Assembly (NCBI GenBank): GCA_029204225.1
Contig: CM055096.1
Location: forward strand, 1,185,001-1,249,000
Source of the DNA: Diphasiastrum complanatum
Lineage: Eukaryota > Streptophyta > Lycopodiopsida > Lycopodiales > Lycopodiaceae
DNA: 64,000 nt
Reading direction: 5' to 3'
The notes beneath the pieces were generated by a model, which worked only from the letters and a program-made list of their open reading frames with translations, did not search any database and was not told the origin of the DNA. This document shows positions 44,104 to 52,958 of this stretch, one piece after another. Every line of letters starts with the position of its first letter. The stretch's first letter is position 1. A program made the translations under genes and the position numbers.

Positions 44104-44537
44104 CGCAATCCTAAAAGCATCACTATCTAGATAGATTGCAAAATAGGACTCTAATGGATCTAACCAGTTTGCCAATTTGACGTCCCCAGAGGACCCATAG
44201 TAGATACGAATAGGGAAAAGATATGATAGACTCGACATGAGTTGACAGTGTGCCATAAAAAAATGCAAGTGAATGAAATCTATCAACTTGTTTTCCTTCT
44301 TTTCAATAATTAGAAAATGATGTGGACAAAACAAACACAATACAAAAAAGGTGAAATAATAACATAGAAGCGGAAAAAAATGAAATGGCAAAAAATATGA
44401 GAAGAAACACTAGCAGAATGTTTGAGGTGGAAATCTCAATAAGTGGATCCAAAGCACAACTAGTGTAAAAATATGTAGTAAGAGGATATTAATGGAGAAG
44501 ACTCTTGTCATCACCCCAAATAGATCTTAATTCTAGT

Positions 44538-44973
44538 TATGGACTCGGCTCATTACATTCGCCGCGTCCATTTACATTTACTTTACTTTATGCATAAGCA
44601 GGCCTTGGGCCCTTTTTTATTCATTAGTGACACTTAGACTATATGGTTGGCCTTTGGCCTTATTATTCATTATTAGGCCATTTGGACATATTACTGGAGA
44701 GTGGGGGCCTTCTTGGAGGGCGCACTATTTTCCCTCCCAGTTGGGCCCTAGCCACCGGAAGCTTCCTTTTAGGGCTTCCTCTTGGCTATAAGTAGGGAAA
44801 CTGTGTCATTTGTTATTCAGCTGATGATATTGATCTCTCTCTTTAGTCTCCTTAATCTCTCTTTCCTGCTTTCTAAGGTTAAGTCTTGCTTATGTGCTGC
44901 TTTCATAGCTTAAGTCTTGCTTATGTGATGCTTTCATAGCTTAGCTTTAGATCGATTGTGGCTCTATTCATAA
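44538..44973 (+). repeat. 5' LTR of the RT-less element
   Basis: Starts TATGGACTCGG, ends CTATTCATAA; boundaries set by the CTAGT duplication. TG/CA ends are absent, an unusual feature. TATA-like GGCTATAAGTAGGG at ~44780. It includes a ~34-bp tandem duplication (TTAAGTCTTGCTTATGTG.TGCTTTCATAGC, twice). Confidence 0.9.
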
Positions 44974-44975
44974 CT

Positions 44976-44987
44976 TGGTATCAGAGC
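44976..44987 (+). other. Primer binding site
   Basis: TGGTATCAGAGC two bases after the 5' LTR. The leader to 45594 is untranslated and includes an A14 run. Confidence 0.9.
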
Positions 44988-45594
44988 ACTTTCCTGATTG
45001 CTGAATTTCAAATCTGATTTTCTGATTGGGTGCCCATTTTCCTTGCTGATGTTTCTCTCTTTGCTGAGGGCTTTCGTCTCTTTGCTTCAGCAACATTCAG
45101 CACAGTTTGGAGGAGGACCAGCTCCTATCAAAGCATTTTCCTTGGCGGAGCTTTAGCAGATAGTTAGCGGAAGTACTTCCGCTAAAATTGGCGGCCGGAA
45201 AAAAAAAAAAAAATTTGGGCAGGTTATTTCCGGCGCCCAAGTTCCAACCCTCTATCACCCATTTCCAGCTTGTTTGCAGGCTGTCCAGCCGCTTCATACT
45301 TGTCACTTTCGTCCGTTTTTGTCTCCGTTTGCAGCCATTTTTCACATCTTGTTTGCAGGCTGTCCATCGCCCATCCTCAAACAAATTTCACGAAATTCTG
45401 ACTCCGTTTGATACTCCAATTTGTCACTTGACTCCTGGCTGTCCAGCGCATTTTTACAGCCTTCATTTTCACTTTTTTCATTTGCTGATTGCTGTCCTTT
45501 CTTAGTTGTGATAATAGTGGTTTTAATAGACTAATTTGGGGTGACGACAAGAGTCCGCTCTCTCAAGTTTTCGTCTATTCCTTCCACTATCATT

Positions 45595-46470
45595 ATGGCA
45601 CATTCACCTACCCCGAGTGAGACTACTCAAGAAACCTTATCCGATCAGTTTCGTCGCATGGATGAGACCCTTTATGGCCTCGTTCTTCGCTTCGATACCG
45701 TTATGAAGGGCTTTGCTACTATGCAGTCACAGATTGATTCTTTACAGCCTCATGGTCCTGGTAAAGCTCCTGTTTTTCCTTCATTTGGGACTCCCCCTCC
45801 ATTTGGATTTCCATCTTCCTCTGCTAGTCAGCCTGGTGGTGGACCGTTCATTCCACCTAACCCACCTCCTGGTTTCTTTTCACGTCCCCCACTTCTGGAG
45901 CCACACTTTGATAGGGTACAGCTTGCTACCTATTCCGGTTCCTCTGATGGGCACTTATTAGCGAATTGGTTTGCTAAGCTTGACACATATTTTCAGATCT
46001 ACCCTAAGACTGATCCTCAGAAGATCCAGTTGGCTGCTTTACATTTAGATGGACGCGCCGCCACGTGGTGGCTATTTTATAGAGCTGATCCTGATCGGGA
46101 AGGGCTCCATGTATGGCATACTTTTCGCCGTGACCTTCGTCATGCTATGATTGATCCTCAGTGGCTCGACCACCAACGTGATACATTCCGTAGTCTCACT
46201 CAGACCAGTGAGCTTGCTTCTTATACAGATCAATTTATGGAGCTTTCTTATCTTTTCACAGATCTACAGCCCACTGAGCTTATTTCTCGTTACATTGCTG
46301 GGCTTCGTGGTGCTTTACGTTATAATGTTTCTTCCTTCCGTCCTCCCACACTTGTTGAGGCGATGTCTCTTGCTAGTACTTTACAGCATAAGTACTCTGA
46401 CACTATTCCTTCGCACTTCTCCCGACCCCATCCTTCTGCTTCATCTTTTCCCGTGCGTCCACCCCTACAC
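45595..46470 (+). CDS. Gag protein of the RT-less element
   Basis: Start chosen at the ATG giving MAHSPTPSETTQETLSDQF. After a short coiled region and a Pro/Gly-rich linker, the retrotransposon gag core follows: LATYSGSSDGHLLANWFAKL, GRAATWWLFYRADPD, AMIDPQWLDHQRDTFRSL, SYTDQFMELSYLFTDL, ISRYIAGLRGALRYNV. At about 46470 the frame shifts; the old frame runs on to 46869 as a hydrophobic shadow, while the true continuation (zinc knuckle) is in another frame. Confidence 0.88.
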
Positions 46471-47330
46471 CTGCCCCTTCTGTTCCAGCTCTCTCCATTG
46501 TCCCTTCATCTCCTCGTCCTCCGACTCCTCGACCTGCTTTTGTCCAACGTTACACGTCTGCAGAGTTCGCTGACCTTCAGCAGCAGCGTCTTTGCTTTCG
46601 TTGTAAGAGTCCTGACCATTTTGCCCGTGATTGCCGTCAGCCTCTCCCTACTACTACTGCTATTTTTTACCATGAGGGCACTACTCCAGATGATTCCGAT
46701 ATCTACATTCATATTTCTGATGAGCCTAACCTATCCTCTGAGCCTTCCACTAATTTACTTCCTGCTACTTGCCATGCTCAGCTTGCCTATGCTACTTGGA
46801 CAGGGCGTCCCGGTCCTCGCTCCATTCGGTTACGTGTACGTATTACAAGTCGTGAGTATATTGCTTTAGTTGATACTGGCAGCACTCATTCTTTTATTAG
46901 CAGTTATATCACTAGTCGGATACGTGCTTCACCTGTTCCTGCTTCACAGCCTCTCACAGTTGAGGTTGCCAGTTCCCATTCTTTTCCTAGTTCTCAGATG
47001 TTTCAGCGTTTACCATACCGCATTGGAGATTTTTCTGGACAGGCAGATCTTTAAATTATTCCTATGGAGCGTTATAATCTTATCCTTGGTGCTGATTGGT
47101 TTGCATCTCTTGGAGCCGTTACACTGGACTTGACACAGCAGACATTGACATTTGTACTTGATGCAGTTACACACTCACTCGCTGGCATTGATTCTCAGGG
47201 AGACTTCCAGTTGGTTACCGGGAAGCAGTTTATGCGGAGCCTGCCAAAGGCTGACGATGCAGCTCTTCTTTCCATTCAGAGTACATCAGTTGCTGCTTCA
47301 CTTTCACCATTGTGGGTCCTCTTCCTTAAG
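46471..47330 (+). pseudogene. Zinc knuckle and aspartic protease of the RT-less element
   Basis: Frame shifted relative to gag: FVQRYTSAEFADLQQQRLCF, knuckle CFRCKSPDHFARDC (~46590-46632), protease IALVDTGSTHSFISSYI (catalytic DTG at ~46870), then ERYNLILGADWFASLGAVTL (~47065), the usual end of a gypsy protease. A TAA at 47052 interrupts it. In a normal gypsy RT follows here; instead the frame shifts into the unknown ORF. Confidence 0.82.
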
Positions 47331-47362
47331 TTGATGCTGCTTCAGATTTACAGGTTGTTGTT

Positions 47363-48907
47363 GTGTGCCTTGCGCCTATATGCCTTGATTCACAGATATC
47401 GTATTCAGTGGTCATTCCTAGTTTCATTGATATTGAGACCGTATACCTTGGTGGTATTTCTACTATTGCTTTTGCGCATACTTCAAATTGCCCTCCTGGT
47501 TCGGTGGTTGGTGCAGTATCTTCTCCATTGGTCTCTATATCTCCATCTCTTGAGTCTGTTATGGCCGATGTTCCTGCTGATTTCTATGGGGTTCTTCATG
47601 GGTCCACGTTTGATGGTTCCCTCGCTATTGGTGATCAGGTTGTATCTTCTTTCGCTTTACTCCATGGATCTCTGCTTGAGGTTTGTGATCTGCCTCATGA
47701 TATTTCTACGGTTCCTGACATGATTCATGCGCCTTTGGCCCTTACTGTTACACAATTTTTATTCGAGGATATTTGCCAGATGGTCACTAGTACTTATCTA
47801 GGGTATTTATATGCTGGGATCTTTCTAGATGAGTACACGGACATCCTTCCGTCTCCTGGTGTTTCTACATATAGGTTTGCTGCAGTCCATGCCGATGGTA
47901 TACACTTTTGGGTTCATGCGACTGATTCCTTTTTACCTCTTGATATTTGGCATTCCTGGTTATTACGTATCGCTTGGATTTCATTTGGACCTATTGCTTA
48001 CACTACTGCTTCATTTTCAGCTATGGATATATGGCATTCCTGGTTATTACATATAGCTTGGTTTTCATTTGGACCTGTTGATTGGTGCTGGTTTTTCCAT
48101 ATTACTGGTCGCCTATGGTGCGGATATCTCTATGATTATGCATGTGGCTCTCTATCTATTCCTTGGATTGTTGCTCATTGTCAGGCTTGGCATATCCTGT
48201 TGGCTTGGGTTATTGCCTCCGTTCCAGCTACTGTTTGTCTGGGTGATCTTCAGGTTCCCTGTCATTTCAGGTTGCTCCATATCCCTTGGTCTCCAATGCT
48301 GAGTTGCCACTTTGTTCTGGTGTTCCGAGACCATCAGGGTACCTTGAGAGAATTCCTTCTCCTCTCTTGGATAGTTTTTGGGGATGTTGCCGCCATATAC
48401 TTCAGTGTTGCTCATATGTGCTTTGATACTCATTCCCAGCTACACGTGGATATTGCTTTGATGCTTGCTACTGATGTTGCGGAACCTGTTCCTCGTTCCA
48501 GTGCATTTCTTCTATTCCTGACTTGTGCATCTGGTGTGTACTTTGAGATTACACTTGCGGCCAGTTCCGACGGGTCATCCGATTCTCCATCCGTTCTTGG
48601 TGTATCCTATGATGGATTGGTATGTCCAGAGGCCTTTCTGGATGAGTTTTTCAGCTACAGTTTGTCAGTTGGGGCCTCTACTATTTCTAGATTTGTTGCT
48701 ACTATTTTCATGCATCATGTCTTTTTAGATGATGCATTGATTTCTTGGACCTTCTGGAGCTTTTGGCATGCTGCTCTTCTCGTGATATGGGCCTTGAGGG
48801 TACCGTATGCCATTGCTACTTCTCATTCATGGGCCCTATGGATACCTTGGGCTTTTGACCATGTTGGTGCATATTTCTCCATTTTAAGCTCTCCTTTGTC
48901 AGGATGA
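47363..48907 (+). CDS. Anonymous hydrophobic ORF in place of RT/integrase core
   Basis: 514 open codons; the first in-frame ATG is at 47561 (MADVPADFYGVLHGS). Rich in Phe, Trp, Leu and Ser. Contains an internal repeat (DIWHSWLLRIAWISFGP / DIWHSWLLHIAWFSFGP, ~47940-48075) and motifs kept in a second element: GIFLDEYTDILPSPGVSTYR, FAAVHADGIHF, SVGASTISRF, TIFMHHVFLDD. No RT, RNase H or integrase motif and no family I recognise. Probably part of a Gag-Pol-like read-through rather than a separate gene, as upstream codons are open too. Possibilities: captured host sequence, an envelope-like ORF, or scrambled pol. Confidence 0.6.
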   Translation: MCLAPICLDSQISYSVVIPSFIDIETVYLGGISTIAFAHTSNCPPGSVVGAVSSPLVSISPSLESVMADVPADFYGVLHGSTFDGSLAIGDQVVSSFALLHGSLLEVCDLPHDISTVPDMIHAPLALTVTQFLFEDICQMVTSTYLGYLYAGIFLDEYTDILPSPGVSTYRFAAVHADGIHFWVHATDSFLPLDIWHSWLLRIAWISFGPIAYTTASFSAMDIWHSWLLHIAWFSFGPVDWCWFFHITGRLWCGYLYDYACGSLSIPWIVAHCQAWHILLAWVIASVPATVCLGDLQVPCHFRLLHIPWSPMLSCHFVLVFRDHQGTLREFLLLSWIVFGDVAAIYFSVAHMCFDTHSQLHVDIALMLATDVAEPVPRSSAFLLFLTCASGVYFEITLAASSDGSSDSPSVLGVSYDGLVCPEAFLDEFFSYSLSVGASTISRFVATIFMHHVFLDDALISWTFWSFWHAALLVIWALRVPYAIATSHSWALWIPWAFDHVGAYFSILSSPLSG

Positions 48908-49683
48908 TCTCCTTGGTGCTAGTCTTCCGATGCTTCTATCTTTTCTTGGGGCACCTTGCACATATGGTTGATGGTTACGTGTATCATGCGGCTATTCGCG
49001 GTGAGTGTCCATCTCTTTTCCAGTTTCCTTATTGGCTTCCTGTTGCTGATGCAGTTCTACCTTCTCGGGATTTTTTTGGATACCTTGGTGCTCGAGAGCT
49101 TATTACCCGGGCCAGTTCTCATTTACAGCATGTTCAGCAGCGTTATCAGACCTCAGTTGATCGTCACCGCCGCCATGTTGAGTTTCAGCTTGGAGATATG
49201 GTTTATCTACGCCTACGGTTTGCACGTCATCATTTTGTCCAAGGCCATGCTTCTACTGAGAAGCTTGCACCACATTATTATGGGCCTTATCGCATTTTGG
49301 AGGTTCTTAGTCCAGTTACATATCGCTTACAGCTTCCTGCTTCCACACGCACCTGTGATGTATTCCATGTCAGTTTATTACGTGCTGCTATTGAGGATGG
49401 CGCTCCTTGTGATGCTGAGTTTCCTACTGCTCCAAAGTTATTTCCATTTTTACCTGCTGCTATATTACAGGTTCGTCTATACCATAGTCGACGCCGCCGG
49501 CAGATTCAGTTTTTGGTCCAGTGGGATGGCCGTCCTATTGAGGAGGCCACATGGGAGCCTATTGATGTCTTTTATCATACACCATCACTTGCGGATCAGG
49601 CTCGTGCTCTTGCTGCACTTGTTGATTCCTCTACATCAGATGTTGTTCTAGCTGTTGATGCACCAGGGCTTGTTGCTACTTGA
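48904..49683 (+). CDS. Gypsy integrase C-terminus and chromodomain
   Basis: 259 codons. From ~49085: RELITRASSHLQHVQQRYQT, HRRHVEFQLGDMVYLRLR, LAPHYYGPYRILEVLSPVTY (GPY module), FHVSLLRAAI. The chromodomain is at ~49500-49590 (QIQFLVQWDGRPIEEATWEP). The first ~60 codons do not resemble integrase, and the catalytic core normally before this region is missing. A chromodomain could steer integration of a helper enzyme, but only if used in trans. Confidence 0.85.
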   Translation: MISLVLVFRCFYLFLGHLAHMVDGYVYHAAIRGECPSLFQFPYWLPVADAVLPSRDFFGYLGARELITRASSHLQHVQQRYQTSVDRHRRHVEFQLGDMVYLRLRFARHHFVQGHASTEKLAPHYYGPYRILEVLSPVTYRLQLPASTRTCDVFHVSLLRAAIEDGAPCDAEFPTAPKLFPFLPAAILQVRLYHSRRRRQIQFLVQWDGRPIEEATWEPIDVFYHTPSLADQARALAALVDSSTSDVVLAVDAPGLVAT

Positions 49684-49733
49684 TCCAGTTTCTTTTCGAC
49701 AGTTGGGTCTTTTTCCTTTGTGCCAAGGAGAGT

Positions 49734-50169
49734 TATGGACTCGGCTCATTACATTTGTCGCGTCCATTTACATTTACTTTACTTTATGCATAAGCAGGCC
49801 TTGGGCCCTTTTTTATTCATTAGTGACACTTAGACTATATGGTTGGCCTTTGGCCTTATTATTAATTAGGCCATTTGGACATATTACTGGAGAGTGGGGG
49901 CCTTCTTGTAGGGCGCACTATTTTCCCTCCCAGTTGGGCCCTAGCCACCGGAAGCTTCCTTTTAGGGCTTCCTCTTGGCTATAAGTAGGGAAACTATGTC
50001 ATTTGTTATTCAGCTGATGATATTGATCTCTCTCTTTAGTCTCCTTAATCTCTCTCTTTCCTGCTTTCTAGGGTTAAAGTCTTGCTTATGTGCTGCTTTC
50101 ATAGCTTAAGTCTTGCTTATGTGATGCTTTCATAGCTTAGCTTTAGATCAGCTGTGGCTCTATTCGTAA
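49734..50169 (+). repeat. 3' LTR of the RT-less element
   Basis: 436 bp, differing from the 5' LTR at about nine bases plus small compensating indels. Preceded by the short purine tract CCAAGGAGAG. Confidence 0.9.
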
Positions 50170-50580
50170 CTAGTTTACACAAAAAACACTAATAACATAG
50201 CTGGTTGGTTCACCATACCCTCTTTGCAGATAGTCCTTTTCAGATTGGTAGGATTGGTTACTAGCTAGTTGCACTATTGCACTACAATAAGGCACATAGG
50301 CCTATTCCTTAAAATTTTAAACAAACTACATTGCTACAATTACCATTGTTGTTACTGGACCTTGTTCATTTTCCACTAAAGTTCGCATCACACATGCATT
50401 ATTTCTACCAGATACGATTGTTAATAGATAGATGACTATTCCCTTCGTCACAAACCATAAGGGTCTCTGTAATTACCTTCCAAACAATAAACACTATGTG
50501 GACATTCAAGTTTGTTAGATATTGCTCTTGTATCACTTTTATTGAGGCTCTGATTTAAGGTAAAGAGTGATTAAACCTAC

Positions 50581-50641
50581 CGTACAGCCAAGGAACCAGA
50601 GCATCTTGTTGCACACATTCCTCCAATTGTAGCTCCGGGTC
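50581..50641 (-). CDS. DLD: D-lactate dehydrogenase (cytochrome), exon E1 of this window
   Basis: 61 nt: PGATIGGMCATRCSGSLAV plus CG of the next arginine, completed in exon E2. Acceptor TTATGCAG before 50641, donor GTAGGT after 50581. PGATIGGM.AT..SG lies in the FAD-binding domain and binds the flavin pyrophosphate. It enters in the middle of a glycine codon (..GA), so an upstream exon ending in G must exist; none was found up to 64000, which makes the upstream intron more than 13.3 kb. Confidence 0.95.
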
Positions 50642-51342
50642 CTGCATAACAATTTTATATACTAGTCAATAGCATGCACTCTTTAGATTAAGAGACTAAC
50701 TAAAAGTAGTGACTCCAAGAAGTTTTGTTAGTATAGTTCCTACTACCTTTTTATAAACATGAACAAGTGAATGCTAATGTGCTTCAAGAACGAAAGTATC
50801 CATGTAGTTACAAGAAGAATATTATGGACAAGGACATAAATATGAACACACACCCAACGCCAAAAGTAGTAGATCTCCAAAAAAGGATTACCGTAGAGCC
50901 CCCTTACAAAGGATTCAAAAGACAAGAATGAATTAGGGGTAAGATCCCTTTTCCCTTATAAATAGTCTGAGAGGTTTTAAAAGGGAATCTAGCTAGGCTT
51001 ATCCACAGTTTCCAAGTTACAAGGAGTGTCTAGTCATTATCAATTAGATGAAATCAAAGCCTAAACCTTGAACAACAGGATTATTTAGTAAAGATACTAA
51101 CCCAGGGACCAATAGAGACCAGATACATGTAGTAAATGTCAAATAATGTCTTAGGCTTTCCTCTACTTTAAAATCTTTGCCCTCAATGTGGGCTCAAAGA
51201 AGCCACTATTCAATGATAATGGAAATTCAAGTATAGCTGGACTATGTGCCAATAGAAAAGGCAAGACATGTGCTATCGTTAACTCAAAAATTACTGTTAA
51301 ACCATGCTAAGCAAAGCTATTGCTCCCACTCTCCCTCCCAAT
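50642..51342 (-). other. DLD intron upstream of E1, unique part
   Basis: AT-rich DNA without recognisable coding or repeat structure. The upstream intron continues to the window end and is otherwise filled with mobile elements. Confidence 0.6.
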
Positions 51343-51840
51343 TGTTATGGCCCTAGTGGAGGTTTGTACCATTAGGGGGTGCCTTGGGCGTAGGGACCAG
51401 GCCTAATCTGGATAGTAGTCAAGTAGGACCATGGGGTGACACTTGCATGTGGTACTAGCATGTGTGTTGCATCCTAGTATGGGATAGGATGTACATGCAC
51501 TGTGCTTTTGCATGGGTCTTTGCTATTATGGGTTAGGGGTACCTACATGTAGTGGACATGCGTGGGAGTTTGGCATGGGTTGATAGTATGCTTATATGTG
51601 GATTTAGTGCATGGGCAGACGGGGTGGGTTCTACACTCTATATATACCCTCACCCATGTCCATGAGGATCATTGAGAGTCTGCGGCCGTTAAGTGCTATC
51701 ATAGTGATTTGACTAACTCCCTAGTGCTCAGGGGCTAGATCAGAGGAGATCTAGGATTTGTTGGGTTGGTTTAGTCTACTGCACTTCCCCTTGATGTTCT
51801 TGGAGCTCTACCCGGATTGGGAGTCTTGGGAGACGTTTTA
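51343..51840 (+). repeat. Family-C LTR (plus orientation)
   Basis: Starts TGTTATGGCCC, has a TATA-like CTCTATATATACCC at ~51635 and ends before TTGATATCAAAGCAACC, which resembles a primer site. Shares the GGTTGGTTTAGTC / GATCTAGGATT region with the minus-strand LTRs at 39340 and 30790. About 400 bp of leader-like DNA follow (to ~52240) without gag; so a truncated element or solo-like LTR. Confidence 0.65.
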
Positions 51841-52427
51841 TTGATATCAAAGCAACCAATCGGGTCATGTTAGTGGTTTGGTGTGGATCGGTTTGTGGTG
51901 AAATCGAATCAACGACAATCAAAGGAGTTTGGGTAAATTGGTGGTTTCCAAGTAGGTTTCTACCTTTCTTTTGGTTGAATCAGTTTGAAACGACTTTGGG
52001 ATTGTTGGTTTGATTCTAGCTTTCCTGGTTTTGAACAAGATGGTGTGAATTCTGAGTTTTTCCTTATTGCAGGTTTTTTTGTTTATGGGTTGGATTTCTT
52101 GGGGTTGCATGAAGTTTCGGAATCCTCTTTCTCGTGTGGAAGTCAGATTGAAGCTGATAGCAGAATTTTCTCATGCATGTATGTAGCTTTGTTAGAAACT
52201 GCATTTTTTCCATAGGTTATACATTGCATGTGAGGTGTCCTTTCCCCATCCACCAAGTTTAAGCAAAGAAAGGATTATTTTTTGACTAATTGATAGCATA
52301 AGAGTATGCTATATCAGAAAATAGAGCAGTAAGAATGTAAATCAGTGTTTGCATGTCGTGTTCAATCTGTGCATGCTGGTTTGGCATGGTTTGCCTTCAT
52401 GAACTCTATGCATAATGTGCTTGAAGC

Positions 52428-52958
52428 ATGAAACAAAGAGCTATAAATGTTGTATCTAAACTTGCAGATAATATGGAGGGATTTGACATTGCTTGGCGAA
52501 GCAAATTTGATGATAAGGTCCTATTCATAAAGTTTCGCTCCATTGAACAACGAAATTCTGCTTTACGCCTTCGAGCTAAGCTCAAAGGATCTTTTATTTT
52601 TATAAATGCCGATCTAACACACACACAATGGCAAGCGAGGAAATTGGTCATTCAGGAGGCCAATGCTAGGAATCAAAATCATTCTCCCGACACCTTAGCA
52701 TCTAAACAAAGAGAATACCATAGGATGACTTTGCAGAAGACCATGTACTTTCAGTCTCTGGCACAAAAACTCATCGATTCTTTGGACTCTTCTTCTTCCA
52801 CCTTCTTTTGGAAGATGTTCTCTAAAAACTCATGTATGCCAGATCCTATTGCCATTGAATCGTGGATTGACTATGCTGCAAAACTTTATACAGTTGACTC
52901 TCCTTCCATCTCTCTCTCACCCCGACCTTCAGAATTCACCTTTTCACTCCATCCATGA
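52428..52958 (+). CDS. Fusion ORF: LINE-B ORF1 core joined to ORF2 pre-RT linker
   Basis: 176 codons from ATG. Residues ~1-80 are the ORF1 RNA-binding core (GFDIAWRSKFDDKVLFIKFR, SALRLRAKLKGSFIFINADL, HTQWQARK). From ~95 on it is the linker before RT (MYFQSLAQKLIDSLDSSSST, WIDYAAKLYTVDSPSISLSP, RPSEFTF). The endonuclease has been deleted without breaking the frame. The frame ends at 52958 and RT continues from 52955 in another frame. Confidence 0.7.
   Translation: MKQRAINVVSKLADNMEGFDIAWRSKFDDKVLFIKFRSIEQRNSALRLRAKLKGSFIFINADLTHTQWQARKLVIQEANARNQNHSPDTLASKQREYHRMTLQKTMYFQSLAQKLIDSLDSSSSTFFWKMFSKNSCMPDPIAIESWIDYAAKLYTVDSPSISLSPRPSEFTFSLHP

Larger units (their letters stand above)
44533..50174 (+). 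mobile_element. RT-less LTR retrotransposon with anonymous ORF, complete with TSD
   Basis: Two 436-bp LTRs (44538-44973, 49734-50169), about 98% alike, flanked by CTAGT (44533-44537, 50170-50174). Inside: primer site, gag, zinc knuckle, protease, a ~1.5-kb open region of unknown nature, and the gypsy integrase C-terminus with chromodomain. No RT, RNase H or integrase D-D-E motifs occur in any frame I read. It must therefore move, if at all, with enzymes of another element. The near-identical LTRs and clean TSD show recent transposition in this RT-less form. Confidence 0.9.
38346..50580 (-). other. DLD intron E1-E2 (12.2 kb)
   Basis: Donor GTAGGT after exon E1, acceptor TGTAG before E2. Contains the RT-less LTR element, a decayed gypsy with inverted gag, and a family-C LTR. 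38346-39330, 40031-40649 and 43901-44532 show nothing recognisable apart from an A21 run at 44083-44103; 50175-50580 is ordinary intron. Confidence 0.8.

Noticed and set aside
46151-46573. Hydrophobic ORFs overlapping gag of the RT-less element (also 45713, 46870, 48956, 49655)
   Set aside because: Shadow frames of gag, protease or integrase C-terminus; T-rich codons make them look membrane-like.
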